Positions 22,833-35,700 of a DNA stretch of 64,000 nt are shown here, one piece after another; positions within the stretch are counted from its first letter, which is position 1, and each line of letters opens with the position of its first letter. The position numbers were made by a program, and so were the translations under genes. The stretch comes from Eleusine coracana subsp. coracana (Eukaryota > Streptophyta > Magnoliopsida > Poales > Poaceae). The stretch spans positions 26,480,300-26,544,299 of the forward strand of contig CM064431.1 of assembly GCA_032690845.1 (NCBI GenBank), given 5' to 3'. The notes beneath the pieces are model-generated. The model did no database searches, was not told the DNA's origin, and saw only the letters and a program-made list of their open reading frames with translations.

Positions 22833-24599
22833 CTAGGAAGGTTGTGGCTTGGTTTGGGGTAGGTTCTGGTTTAGGCTGTGGTAGGTGTTGAGGCTCTTGC
22901 TTTTGCTTTTGCCTTTGCTGGTCTTGGTTGGGCGATGATTGCTGGATTTGTTGTTTGGGTTGGGTGTACTGGCTGGGTGGCTGTGTGGGGTGAGTTGGAT
23001 GAAAATATGGGGATGGTGCGTAAAGTTGATAATGGGTGTTTGGGTAGTGATAGTTGGGCTGAGCGGGCTGTGGATATGGTTGCTACGGCCATGGGTTGGG
23101 CGATGTATAGTTGATGGCTTTGGGTAAGGACAAAGCCTTTTTTTCTGCTTCGATCCTTTCTTGGATTTCTTTTGCTTTGAGGCATGTGGAAGTTTTATGC
23201 CCCTTGTTCTCTCCGTAGTAGAAACAGTACGGCTTTCTGGCCGACCGAGTCTGGACTTGAGGGCCTCGGCCTCTACCCCGCCCTCGTTGGCCGCTTCCTT
23301 TGAAATCATTGCTCTGGTTGCCTCTGCCCATAGTGTCTTCTTTTTCTTCCTCGATGTGACCAATGAACGAAGGGGAGGGTTCCGTGGGTTGCTTGGTTTT
23401 TCTATACTGCCTTTCTTGATAGCCACCTTCGCTGTGTGACTGGTTGCGGCTCTTACTTTGACTTTGTTTGCGTCTCTTGTAATCCACATCCGGTCTACTG
23501 TACTCTTCGAACTTCGTGCATAACATTTGCATGGTGTGCGGGGGTATCCGTGCACAGTATGAAGAAATCTAGCATGCTCGCATGCCTCTGAGTACAGAGT
23601 TTATTGCCGCCTCATCCGTGACGCTCGGGGCCTAGGCTCGAAGCGTGAGGAATCTTCTATAGTACTCATATAATTGCTCATTCTCCTGTTGAGCGATATT
23701 CAACAGCTCGTGTGATGGTTCCATAATGGTTGGGAACCCTCGAAAACTTGCAACCACCTTATCCCTGATGTTTTCCCAGCTATACCGAGACCCGGGAGGT
23801 AGGTTGAAGTACCAATTGAGGGCGGACTCTTCGAGGGCGCAAACGAATGCCTTTACCAGTGTTACCTCATCTCCTCCTGCTGATCTGATTGCTGCTTCGT
23901 AGCTCATGAGGAATTGCCTTGGGTTAAAATTTCCCCTGAATTTGGCTAGCGGTATCATTCTGAACTGCGGCGGGTATGAGGTTCTTTGCAACCCTTCGGA
24001 AAGAGGTGAGTCTTTATCGATTATGCCTGTTGTGCTTGATCTTCGAATTGGCAGCACTTCTGCGGCTATTGGTTGATGGCTTGGTGTGAGTGGTACTTCT
24101 TGCTTGAGGTACGGTGGGCTTCGGTCATTGGGTTTGATTCCTGGCGACTTGCCCTGCCAATGGTTCTCTAGAGTTCTTCGACTTCTTTTGCCAGTTACAG
24201 ATTCTTGAGTCCAAGCTGGGCTATGTACTCTTTCTCTTGTAGTGCTTTCTCTCTCTCTGACAGCGCTTTGCTTCTTAGCTCTTGTTCTTGCAACAACTGT
24301 TGCTTGAGTTGCTCAAGGTGCTCGGCTCTTTGGGCTAATAGTTCCATCTCTTGTGCTGCTGTCATCGAGGTTGGGGTGCTACTTCCCGGAGGGTTCAAGC
24401 TTGACCATTGTTCAGGACGTTGTACTAGGTCTTTTTGGTCGCCCGCTGCTTCTGCTTGAAGCGATGGTTGCACTTCGAGGGTGTTCTCTTTTGTTACTTG
24501 TGATGAAGACTGATCGTCAGCCGATTGGGGGTCTCCCAGAATGCTGCTTCGTGAGGGCGGTGTGCCGCTCGAAGACAGCGGTCCGTGGAGTTGAATCAT
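22833..24599 (-). pseudogene. Tat-type gag (degenerate)
   Basis: Minus strand. The N-terminal part (24599-24195) is Gln/Glu-rich with a predicted coiled coil (EMELLAQRAEHLEQLKQQL). The gag core (24057-23632) has MIPLAKFRGNFNPRQFLMSYE, LNWYFNLPPGSRYSWENI and ANQE-like QQENEQLYEYYRRF. The basic C-terminal part (23532-23083) has an RGRGRGRG run and a knuckle YCFYYGENKGHKTSTC. Tat-type elements usually have C-x2-H there, so the His appears to have become Tyr. Frames are broken near 24060-24190 and 23540-23630. A low-complexity Thr/Pro/His tail is read at about 22870-23100. Confidence 0.8.
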
Positions 24600-24619
24600 C
24601 GTGAGCTTGTGTACGAGCT

Positions 24620-24638
24620 CACAACATGGTGGGAGCCA
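24620..24638 (-). promoter_or_regulatory. Probable primer-binding site of the Tat element
   Basis: Minus-strand TGGCTCCCACCATGTTGTG, 7 bp from the LTR edge. It resembles the TGGCGCCCACCGTGGGGC type common in Tat elements but with several mismatches. Confidence 0.55.
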
Positions 24639-24645
24639 TTATTGG

Positions 24646-25222
24646 TGTCACTAAGTGCAAACTTCGATGACACTAATAGAAAGAGTGAACATAAGAAGAA
24701 ATTGCGAAGGGTACGAAACGGAACAAAACGGCTCTTCTCATGTATTCCCAAAAAGATTTATCCCGTTACAAGTAAGTAGGGGTGTTCCTTTTATAGGCCC
24801 ATACTTAGGCCATATACAAATGACCATTTTGCCCCTAATTACCTACTATATTCTTGGAATATTTTGTACAAAATGGTCTTAAAGGATAAATTGGTCATTT
24901 GAGCACTCGTGGTACCCTTCCTTGCTCCGCACGCCACAACACGCGCTGGCACCACGTGTTGCCCTCTTCGCGTCGAACAAGCTCTTGATCTTGCCGCGCA
25001 CGCATTCCTTCGAAGGATGACGACTTCATCCTCCGAGGGCGCGGAGATCCCGCTCGAAGGGTCCTGGTTTTACCATGGCCTCCGATGAACGCCTGTACCT
25101 CAAAGTTATGATTAATAATGAATAATAAAAAAAAAGATAATAATGTGTTGACTTTGAGTTTTATTCGTAGCCCGACTTTGATGAACCCTTGAAGGGTGGC
25201 CTACGAAGTGATCTCCCCAACA
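24646..25222 (-). repeat. 5' LTR of the Tat element
   Basis: 577 bp. On the minus strand it starts TGTTGGGG at 25222 and ends GTGACA at 24646. TATA-like CCTATAAAAGG at about 24790-24800. Upstream of it is a CCTTCGAAGG palindrome (25008-25017) with a partial partner CTCGAAGG near 25053. The outer edge is fixed by the LINE reading frame, which continues up to 25223. The partner LTR lies outside the window, so internal ends are by motif only. Confidence 0.75.
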
Positions 25223-27520
25223 GGCGTTGAACTTTATCCTAGGCAACCCTGCAGCCGCCACCATTGGCATTTTCAGGCCCAGTCCAGAGATATCCCCAAC
25301 GCAACTTGTCCACAGCTCGGATGAACCACTTTGGCACATTAATTGCTATCAAGACATGAATGGGAATGGTCGAGAGCACAAACCTCACCCACATTGTTCG
25401 TCCCACAATGTCATGAGCGATGCATGCCACCTTGGAAGTTTATTTCCAATCTTCTCAATCCAAGGAAGTAGATCAGCTTTAGCTAGCCTTTTGTTGGAGA
25501 TTGGAAGACCTAAATATGTGCAGGGAAAAGAGGCAGCAGTACATGGCAAGGTTGATCCCATCGTCTCAATTTGTCTCTCTGAACACTGAATCGGGATATA
25601 ACAGCTCTTCTGTAAGTTAGTTTTCAGCCCTGAAGCTTCACCAAATATCTCCAAAAGATCCTTAGTCAAACTCATCTCATCTGCAATTGGCTTGATAAAC
25701 AAAGCCACATCATCTGCGTAGAGAGAGATGCGTTGTGCTGAATTCCCGTGAGTAAGCGGCTGCAGCAAACCGAGTTCCCTGCCTTCACAAAGCAACTGTT
25801 CAATACGTCCATGACTAAGATAAAAAGCATCGCAGACAATGGGTCCCCTTGTCAAAGACCTCGTTGATGTCTGATCATATCACCTGGCTCACCATTGACA
25901 AGAATCCGAGTTGATGAGGATCTTAGCAAGTTGGACACAAGATCACACCAAATCGGCCAAAAAATCAAGATGAACCAAAACCTCAAGAAGAAAAGACCAA
26001 CAGACTGAATCAAAGGCTTTTGACACATCCAACTTGAGGAACAGACTCGGTACCTTGCTTCTATGAAGGGACTTAATTGTTTGCTGCACAAGAAGATAGT
26101 TATCATGGATACAGCGCTCCCGAACCAATGCACTTTGATTTGTTGCAACAAGAGAATCAAGATGCTTTGCCAACCGATTTGCCAAAATTTTTGTAACCAA
26201 TTTAGCAAAACTATGAATCAAGCTAATTGGTCAAAAGTCCTTTGGATTAGTCGCATCTGGCTTCTTCGGGATTAAAGTAATATATGCCAAATTCAGTTTC
26301 CATAATTTACGGGTATCACCTTGCTGCAGTGCTATAATTTCTGCCATGAAGTCGTATTTTATGATGTGCCAACACGATCTATAGAATCAGCCTGTATATC
26401 CGTCAGGTCCCTGGGCTCTATCAGCCAACAGAGTTTTGATAGTATCCCATGCCTCCTCTTCTGTTATGACTATATCCAAATCCGTAAGGTCAATCCCCTC
26501 TCTATGAAACGATGCCAGATTGAGAGTAGAGTCCCGTGGCAAAGCTGTACCGACCAGATCATCAAAATAATCAAACATAGCTTGCTGCTTGTCATTCTGT
26601 GATGTAAGCACTTGCTGTTCTGTGATCAATTTGGGGATATAATTCTTCTTTTTCCTGAAACCGGCATGGCTATGGAAGAGTGTGGTGTTGGTGTCACCAT
26701 CCTTCAAAAATCTAATGTGCGACCTCAGCCGCGCTATGTCCGAGCGAGCGATGCTAATGCCAGGCAGTGGAGCTTCAACTCGCGCCTAAGCCAGTCCTCT
26801 TCCATTGTTAATGTTCTTTGATCGCAATTTCTAATCGGTGCAATATCTCCCTTGCGACTGCATGTTGAGAACTGATATGCCCCACCTTTTTCTGGCTCCA
26901 AGATTGGAGCGCTTTTGTCAGTCTTTTGAGCTTGAGGGAAATACGCTCTAGGGGGCACGACGACGCGATCAGTTGATTCCAAGATTCAGCGACCACCTCA
27001 TGAAATCCTTCCAATTTTGTCCAAAAACTCTCAAAGTGGAATCTGCGCTTGCCATACACCCCTTCTTGGAGATTGAGCAGCAAAGGACAATGACCTGATA
27101 TCTCGGTGGCTGAAATTTGTAAGATACAGTTAGGGAATAATTCTTCCCAACTTGAAGTGCACAAAGACCCGATCCAACTTGACAAGCGTAGCTGATTCGC
27201 GTTCGTTGGACCATGTATACCTTCAGCCCAGGAGAGGAATTTCTTTCAATTCATGATCATTGACAAAGCGCCGAAACCGACCCATCAAGGCTCTATGGAG
27301 GTTTGAGTTGTTTTTATCTTCTGACGAATAAATCATGTTAAAGTCACCCGCGAAGGCCCACGGTCCCTCACAGGAACTTCTAACCTCCCGTAATTCCTCA
27401 AGAAAGCTTGCCTTCTCAGCGTCTTGGCTTGGTCCATAGACACCGGTAAACCACCAAAACGACTCATCACCTGTAGGGATCTGAATTGAGACCGCGAGGG
27501 CCCACTGCCCTTTTTTCTGA
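25223..27520 (-). pseudogene. L1-type LINE (5' truncated, 3' end cut by the Tat element)
   Basis: Minus strand. The endonuclease region (about 27520-27200) reads VYGPSQDAEKASFLEEL and AFAGDFNMIYSSEDK. Reverse transcriptase follows with ITEEEAWDTIKTLLADRAQGPDGYTG (about 26400), ANRLAKHLDSLVATNQSALV, LKLDVSKAFDSVCW and the catalytic YADDVALF (about 25720). The region after RT, WTGPENANGGGCRVA, ends at the Tat LTR. It is broken by many stops and frameshifts and has no gag-like first ORF, so it was 5' truncated. No poly-A tail is seen because the 3' end is displaced beyond the Tat element, outside the window. Confidence 0.88.
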
Positions 27521-28897
27521 TGTTAATAACAAGCCAATATAACCAAAGTTTGTAAATTATATTTGTCATGCCATTTGTTGGATACATTGAACAAAAGAGA
27601 AGATAAGGAACAAGTTAGAGGTGTTGCTGACTTGGTGTGTTTCTTTGCACAACTGATAGTGGAATCATTTTTCCAGTTCTCCATTTGCATCACAACTCAC
27701 AAGTCATAGGTTTGTACTGTGCTCTCCATCTGCATCATCACAAGTCATTCAATAGCAACAAAGTTCATATGATGTGTTCTAGCGGTTATCCCTTTAACCG
27801 TGGACCACAAAATTGGTGGCTGCTGGCTATGCTTACCGTGCCGATAGGATTGTAGTAACAATTAATCAAACTGCACCTGTCAGCTCAAGTTTTTGCTGAA
27901 CCTCTTATGTTACTTGAGCTGGAAAGCTCCAGGCCTCCTTGTCCATCTTGTATGAAGTATGCACTAATCATTTGTTAAACATTAATTTCTGCACTACCTA
28001 TCGGCAGTTCATTGTGTTTACTTGGACATGTGCTTGCACATACATATATCACTACTGTACGGCTATAGCTGTCTATCAGCAACCTCTGCTTAACCTGTTC
28101 TCTTTTTTCTGTAGTACATGTGCGGTTAGCATTACTATGCTTGCTGTTGCTGCCACTGGCTTTTCGTCCCGTCAGGTTTGCCTTTCTTTTTTGAAGGTAA
28201 ATTAGGTTTGCCCATCATGTTATGGTTCTAAGCTTCGGCATGCTCATGGTGCTTGTGGAAATGCGGTTTGCTATGCTCTTAATTAAAGTTGCACGGTATA
28301 GTACATGTGTCAGGTGCCTAGAAGAATTTTCTGTACAGTGCAAAATATATGCGTAGAATCAGGAATAACTTGATTTTACGTAGCTAGAGCAGTTATGTGA
28401 GTAATAAGGTCTTATCATTGGAAACTTATCTAGGTATACCCGACTTAGCAAATGAAATAAAAATCTAATATTCGTTAGCCAAGTCGGAGTATGACAAACG
28501 TAACTTTGTTAACCAGCTATTCATCAGAAAAATAATATCAAAAACCTAGAAGGTTTCATTTGTGATTTGCAAAATGTCATAAATTGAAGTGGGGATTATG
28601 CTGGACAATTTACAATTTAGGGGCCATCCCGGAAACAAATAGAATTCAAGGAGTCAATTAAATTGAAGACGGGATTGTGATGACAAGATCTACTACAAAA
28701 ATCTAGCATTGTTTTCCTCGCCACCCTTTGTTGCCTAGTTCTCGCCGGGAAACAGAGCAGAGAACAGAGTGTTTCTCTGCGCCCGATCAGATGTCAACCG
28801 TTGGTGCCTCATCCAACGGATATCAACATCACTGATATCCTCTCGAGCGCCACCCGCCGGCCGCTCGCCTTGTCACTGACCACAGTGCGTCCACGGC
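27521..28897. other. Intergenic region upstream of the DUF2834-like gene
   Basis: No recognisable gene or RNA. Short ORFs at 27637-28205 show no family motifs. The last 150 bp before the ATG are CpG-rich and probably hold the promoter and 5' UTR of the downstream gene; no clear TATA box is seen. Confidence 0.5.
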
Positions 28898-31893
28898 ATG
28901 GCCGCCGCCATGGTCTCCTCCTCCTGCTCAGCGTTGCTTGCCTGCGCCCACGCTGGCTTCCCTCTTCCTCGCCCAAGGCCGCCGCCAAGCCTCCTCCTCG
29001 CAAGGGCCGCAGCCGCCCCTGTCACCATGGCGGGAGCCAATGGCCCTCTGTTCGTGCGGCGGCCGGGAGGAGCTGTAGGGCAGCGCCGCAGCTGCTCCCA
29101 AATCTGCCGGGACTCCTCGCTCGAGGGACCTCCTCCCGGCACCGATTCTTCTGCACGGGAGCAAGAGGAGGACAAGAAGAAGAGCGAAGCCGTGGCTGCG
29201 CCTGCTGCACGCGTTGCTGCCGGTGGAGGCGGCGGGAGCCTGACCGACTGGACGACGTCCGTGCTACTCTTTGGGGTGTGGGCGGGGATCTTGTACTACA
29301 TCTTCCAGCTTTCGCCAAACCAAACGCCGGTAAGGGATTGACAGAACAGACCTGCTTTGTTTATCCCAATGGGAATTGCATTGTCAGTCACTTGCTTTAT
29401 GTTGCTGTGGATAAGGATTTGAGTTCTTTGGTAATTATTACCCGTGAAGATAGATAGATTCTGCCTTCAGAATGAATACACACTAGAGTAGTGTAATCAC
29501 CTGTGTTTCATGATAAAATGGCCTTTTCTTACTGCAAGGTTAGCTTGAGGTACTTTAGCATGCTGAACGTTTTCCTTGTTCAATTCGAATAGGTTGCTTA
29601 TATTTGGGACAATTCCAGTTCTTGACTTCTTGTACAAATATCTGTCCATCGGTTGGGCATTATTCAGAGTATTGATTTTCTATTTGCATAAAGCTTTATC
29701 CATAATGCTTTAGCTGATATTCATACCTAGTTTTGTGCATGTGTTTTCAGCTTCTATGGAAACAGTGCTAATTGGAATATCCATTTTTGGTTGCAGTATA
29801 GAGACTCATACTTCGTGCAGAAACTTCTAAATCTTAAAGGTGATGATGGCTTTCGGATGAACGAAGTCCTTGTTTCCCTATGGTACATTATGGGCCTCTG
29901 GCCACTGGTGTACAGTATGTTGCTTCTTCCGACCGCCAGAAGGTACATGAACCTACACATTTCTTGTCGATGCAATATCTCTTGTTATTATCTGCTGAAG
30001 GTCTTGAATAAAACAACATTGTGTTTCATCTGTAATGTAGCAAAAAAGTTTAAGTGTGTTATGGCTCATCTGCTCAGCTCAGCACTTAAAATGTGACATT
30101 CCAGAACTAAAGTGTACCTAATTGTCTATTATGCTGAGATAAAATGTTCCCAACAACCTTTTTATCATATTCATGCTTCTCAATATGGTACATTTGTTTA
30201 GCTGAATGGCAGCACATAGGGTCTGGTGTTTGAAGCCAGGGTTCAAGCTTCTACTTCTGTGATGCACATAGTATTGTAGTGCATTTGAAGGAATCCCTCT
30301 CCTATTATTTTTATAAAACAACAAGAATCAGCATTTCATGTGCACATGGCCTCAATGATACATCTATGGGCTTGTCACCACTCGCATTTCATTTAGAAAA
30401 CTGCATTCACATCTACTTGATAATAGAAGTGTTTGCATTAAATTGATTGTTCTCTCTACCTGTATATGGATCTAATAGTATTCTCACAAACATAGGAGTT
30501 GGAAAGTGTATATATTTGGCTAAGAGAAATTAGAGAATATCATGAATGTCGAACTGACTACTAAACTGATGGTTATCTAAAACTTAAAATGGACAGACTT
30601 TTGTCCAAAATTTGAAGAAACTAGCATTATTGTGCATGTTCTAGTCGTTTCTTGCTCTACACTTTTAAGGAAAAACAGAATATGAATATATGATATGAGT
30701 TGCAGTTTTTCCTATGGTACTGCTTCTCTATTATTGATGTAAAAGTGGCATTGTATTTCAGTTCAAAAAGCAAGATTCCTGTCTGGCCATTCCTGGTTCT
30801 TTCTTGCATTGGGGGAGCATATGCTTTGATTCCTTACTTTGTTCTATGGAAACCACCTCCACCCCCAATTGATGAAGATGAAATTGGACAATGGCCACTG
30901 AAATTTCTTGAGTCAAAGATAACAGCAGGAGTATGTTTTCATTTAAGTATAACTTACATTCTGCAGCCTACTCCATGATTATTGACTATATTTTGTTTCC
31001 ATCTATATGGTAGGTGACGCTTGCCCTGGGCCTTGGGTTGATTATATACACCGGGAAAGCTGGTGGTGATGATTGGAAGGAATTCATTCAATATTTTAGA
31101 GAGAGCAGATTTGTAAGTTCTAGAGCATGAATCAGCCTTCAATAGAAGTGAAAATTAATGTGATGACATATTTTTAAAGTGATGTTGTATATGGAATTCC
31201 ATGATCTTACACGTTTGACAGTTCTTTCAGTTCTGGTACAAACGTAAAAAACCTCTAGTGCTTTATAGTTGTTAGCTTATTGTATTTATAAGTCTATGAT
31301 TGTTTTGGCAACTGTAGACCTTAGTGGGATCTACAAGAAGTCATAGAGATTGAAATAAGAGAAAACAAAGATGCACCAATCAAATTTCCTCTTGTCTTCT
31401 GAGATTTCTAAAGATTTTTCTGTAGTTGATGTCATAATTTAACTCCTTGTTGTTGCGCTTCATCAAAATCAGTCAGTTTTAGAAGCACAAACGCGTTAGC
31501 ATCGAGCTATCTTTCTTTTTTTTTAAGCAGCAATTAACTTCCACTTCTTTCATATCATGTATCAGATCCATGCCACCTGCCTTGATTTCACTCTGCTCTC
31601 AGCCTTCTCACCGTTCTGGGTCTACAACGACATGACAGCAAGAAGGTAATAAGGACACAATAACTAATGCTTTATATTATTTAGGAAAATTGCAATATAA
31701 AACCCCTGGCGTAAAATATCTAGAAAAAGTTGCATCACACGAGACTAAATTATTTTTTTTTCTTAATAGGATAAAGGGTTCCTGGCTTCTTCCACTTTCA
31801 CTTATTCCTTTTGTGGGGCCCTCACTGTATCTTCTACTGCGTCCATCGCTTTCTTCTCTGCTGGAAGCGTCATCTAATAAAATTGAGAAATAA
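28898..31893 (+). CDS. DUF2834-like, probably plastid-targeted multi-span membrane protein (6 exons, 349 aa)
   Basis: Exons by GT/AG and frame: 28898-29329, 29797-29942, 30762-30930, 31014-31112, 31566-31645, 31770-31893. Their sum is exactly 350 codons including TAA. The N-terminus (MAAAMVSSSCSALLACAH) is rich in Ala, Ser, Arg and Pro and lacks acidic residues, like a chloroplast transit peptide. Six hydrophobic segments follow, the first at about 121-138 (SVLLFGVWAGILYY), the second at 168-188, then PVWPFLVLSCIGGAYALIPYF, TLALGLGLIIYT, LLSAFSPFWVY and LLPLSLIPFVGPSLYLL. The repeated Trp-Pro and Pro-Phe-Trp context resembles DUF2834 plant proteins, whose biochemical role I do not know. Met1 is chosen as the first ATG; Met5 is an alternative. 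Expression and localisation are inferred. It converges with the CSLD gene. Confidence 0.85.
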
Positions 31894-32712
31894 TTATATC
31901 TATCTTAGAACCGATGAAGAGTTTGGCTGTTATCAGATGACATCGGTAAAATGATTGATTTGGCAATTGGACTTGGTGGAAACATCGTATCAGTTGCTGA
32001 TATGGAAGAAGTATTCCTGATTTTGCATGTCATTGCACTTTTGAATTTCAAAGATAGTAGTGCAATGACATGAAGGATAATACTCTGCAAGTAAGCATCA
32101 GTGTTTCAATCTCTGACAAACTACCATATGTACTGCTTTCTAGAATGTCATACATGCACATATCCTTCATGTATAGAAAATTTTGCTCGCATATGTAAGA
32201 GTAGTGATACATCATCATGAATGGTTTGGCTACTAACTGTGCAATATGTTTTTATTGTTCTATAATATATTCTACACTTCACACTAGGCCACACTGCCCC
32301 AGTGCAATCTTATGGTGTTGAACTATATTAAGGATACTTCAATGTAATTAGTAAAAATCAACCAAGAACATATACATAATGCAGCCAGCATAAAAGTCAG
32401 GAAGATTGACAAACTGATTAATGAAAAAGATTACAATTTTGATGTTTTATATGAATACATTTAGTTAACTTTGAGCTGTCTGTAGAAATCCTGGTTAAAG
32501 AATCGTGTCTTGAGAACTTAACCCTATTAGACGAAGTATTTGAAAGTCACAAACGCATCACACTTCCCACATCTAAAAATTACTCAGCTCACCTATTGCA
32601 CAACACCGTTCGCATGCTTCATCAACAGCACATCTGCATAAAACCATACGGCACCTAGTTTAGGGACGTACACATCGACCGGGAAATAATGTGAATCTGA
32701 CAAGCTGATCGA
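31894..32712. other. Convergent intergenic region with a 13-bp inverted repeat
   Basis: Space between the stop codons of two convergent genes, so it should hold both 3' UTRs. CATGTCATTGCAC (32026-32038) pairs with GTGCAATGACATG (32060-32072) around a 21-nt loop. Pairing extends imperfectly for about 15 nt further on each side. A plus-strand stretch at about 31929-32010 reads as a short protein-like segment (SDDIGKMIDLAIGLGG) but is not open enough to call a gene. Confidence 0.55.
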
Positions 32713-35700
32713 TCAAGGGAACTGGAAGCCACTGCCGCGGCCACCTGAGGAACTCGCTTCGGGCGGGCTGATGGCGACCCAGAGCAGTGAGATAGTGATG
32801 GAGATGAGCCCCGACCAAACGAAGACGATGGTGGGTGTCTTTCCGCGGCGCCCCATGAGCCCCTTGGCAAAGGGGTAGAGGTGCGCCAGCACCCAGAAGC
32901 TGAAGAAGCCGCCGCCGATGAACTTTCCCCACCGTGGGTTATCGCTGTAGACTGTGCGCGCGAAGGCGAAGGCGATGGCAATGATGTTGATCATGCCGAT
33001 GGTGATGGGCGGGATGAGCAGCGATGACCACTTGACGACGTAGAGGTCGGCGTAGATGTCCTCGTTGTCGTCGGCTGCCGCCTTTGCTGTGAGCGTGAAG
33101 GAGATCTCTATCCCGGCCATCACCTTGAGCAGCCCCTGCACCACCGCGTACAAGTGCGCGCTCGTCCCTGCATGCCCAGATGATTAGCTGTTGTGCTCGG
33201 CGTCTGAAACTGTTTAATTAGCAGGTGATCGAAGTGCGGGCAATGAAAAATCACCTGAGATGAGCCAGAACTGCTCGTTGCGCCACCAGTCTTCGAGCGC
33301 GATGCCTGACCACTTGACCTCCAGCACGCCGAGCGCGATGAGCGTGATGGTGATGGTGAGGAGATAGCAGAGGAAAGCGACGCTGAGGGTCTGCACGATG
33401 AAGAATCCGGAGAAGAGGGAGAGCGCCGGGATGAAGCAGTAGACGAGCAGGAAGATGGATGTGAAGGGGTAGATGCCGACGTTGAGGTAGGCCACCCGCT
33501 GCAGGAACATGAGCTTCCGCGACGCCAGGAACGCGTTGTTCCGCGAGAAGAAGATCTCCACGGAACCCGTCGCCCACCGCAGCACCTGATCCATGTTGCA
33601 TCGATTAGCCGACCCGAGATGCTCATATATATACATGTATGTACATATATATAAGTTGATCATTATAGAGAAATATAAGTGACAAACCTGGTGGAGTCGG
33701 TCTGTGAGATTGATGGGCGCGGTGCCGAGGAACGCGTCGCGCTTGGGAATGCAGTAAACAGACCGCCACCCGCGGTTGTGCATGCGGTAGCCACTGACAA
33801 CATCCTCGGTGACCGACCCGTAGATCCACCCCACGCGATCGCCCCACTCCGTCTTGTCCTCGTACCAGCAGGAGATGACCGACACGGCCTCGGCCACGGT
33901 GGGCGGGTCGAGCGGCGGCCTGGGCACGGTGAGCGACCCGGGCGGCCTGCCGTGGAACACCGCCGGGTGATCCGCGAGCGGGCGCGCCTGGAACTCGGCC
34001 ACCGGGATGGACGCCATCAGCGCGGACGAGTTCCCGAACCGCCTGGGCACGAGCTGCGCCGTGAGCTCGGCGTCGAAGTCCTCGGCCCGGAGCGACTGCG
34101 TGTCGTTCTCCGGGTCGCTGCTGTACGTGCTCGTCACCTTCTTCTTCTTGAACAGCATGCCCGTGTACTCGGCGGTGCGCGGCGGGTCGAACCCGTACAG
34201 CGCGAACCTTCGGAACATGCACCCGGTCCCGACGTACATGGGGCCCTGCAGGCCGTCGAGCGCGCGCATGTTGCCGTCGAAGAAGACGGTGTTGTTGTTG
34301 GCGTAGCGGTCGGAAGGGTCGATGCCCTCGAACCGCTGCGGGAACTGCACGTACGCCACGCGCTCCCCGCCGCGGTCCATCATGAAGCAGATCCCCTCCC
34401 GGATGGCCTGCGCGTTGTTGATGTAGTGGTCGCAGTCGAAGTTGAGGATGAAGGGACCGTTGGACATGACGGCCGAGCAGCGGACCAGGGCGTTCATGGC
34501 GCCGGCTTTCTTGTTGTGGTCGTACCCGGGGCGCTTCTCCCGGGACATGTACACCAGCATGGGGAACCGGATGTCCACGTCGCTCAAGTCGATCAGCTGA
34601 TCCTCGTCGTGCATCCCGTACAGAGGGTCCGGCGAAGGAGGCTTAAGCATCACCTGCTCGCATTTATTTTTGTTTCATCAGATCACAACATATATATATA
34701 TATAATAATGAAGGTGAGTAATAATATATATGATTTCACCATGGACGAACCTGGAGGATGCCTGCGTGGTTTCCCTTTGCGTGGTCGGGCGCGGACACGG
34801 CCCATGTGCCGGGCCAGTGCGTGCCGTCGGCCATCCACGTGGCCTTCTTCACCTTGGGCTTCTCCGACGGGTCAGCTCCGGTCTCGCGGAGGTGCTTGAG
34901 CATCTTCATGTCCTCGCGCGCGTTGAACGCGTCGGACCTCCTCCGGATGGAGTCGGGCAGGCCGTTGATGCGCACCTTGAACTCGTCGAACTCGCGCTTC
35001 ACCTTCCTCCGGTCCTTGACGAAGTCCGACCTCCTCTTCCCCTTGGTGGGGTCCCCCTTCAACGCGAAGTAGCTGTCCGGCTGGCGCGGCTCGATGTCGT
35101 GCTTCTTGCAGAAGGGCACCCAGATGTTGGCGAAGCTTGCGGCCTCGGCCATGGCCTCGAAGGTCAGCAGCGCGCCGCCGTCGTCCGACACGTAGCAGGC
35201 GAGCTTCTCGACGGGGTAGTCGGCGGCGAGGATGGAGAGGATGGTGGTGGCGGTGGTGAGCACGGGCTCCTTCTCCGGGTCGGCGGTGGACACGAACACG
35301 TCGAGCCCGGGGAGGTCGGACCGGCCGTGCGGGTTGGACGGGGACGGCGTCTCGAACTTCTCCTTGAGCACGGCCAGGTCCGTGGTGCGGTTGATGGGGT
35401 TCACCTTGGGCAGCATGTCCAGCAGCCAGGAGAAGGCGAACCAGAGCTCGCACACGATGGACATGCCCCACAGCCACAGCGCCTCCATGTTGGGGTTCCG
35501 GATGCGCCACGACAGGTAGAAGATGAGCACGAAGAGCCGGATCACGATGAAGATGCGGTACGGGCTGATGATGGACGTCGGCATCGGCATCTTGCGGGTC
35601 AGCGGCTTGAACGGCTTCTGTTCCGGGAGGAGGCCGTCGCCTCCTCCATTATTGCCATTATTATTGTTGTCGTCGTCCAGGTCGTCGTCGTACATGCCGC

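Larger units (their letters stand above)
1..25222 (-). mobile_element. Tat-lineage Ty3/gypsy LTR retrotransposon (left end outside window; interrupted)
   Basis: Reading right to left: 5' LTR (24646-25222), primer-binding site, gag, protease, reverse transcriptase, two RNase H domains, integrase, then a 3' UTR with tandem repeats. The 3' LTR is not in the window. The pol frame is split at 4104/21916 by a nested Athila-like element flanked by GCCTT. Lineage evidence is the C-x2-H-type gag knuckle (here C-x2-Y), a DNGS protease, a duplicated RNase H of the Tat kind, LTR start TGTTGGGG, and 3' UTR repeats. Every coding domain carries stops or frameshifts, so the copy is dead. It was inserted into a LINE whose coding sequence runs up to the LTR edge at 25222/25223. 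Confidence 0.85.

Noticed and set aside
29022..29318. Minus-strand frames opposite the first exon of the DUF2834-like gene
   Set aside because: Shadows of GC-rich coding sequence; the plus strand joins six exons into a single coherent protein.
31929..32035. Extra exon of the DUF2834-like gene or a separate small gene
   Set aside because: The frame is closed on both sides, the gene already ends cleanly at 31893, and no splice signal links them.
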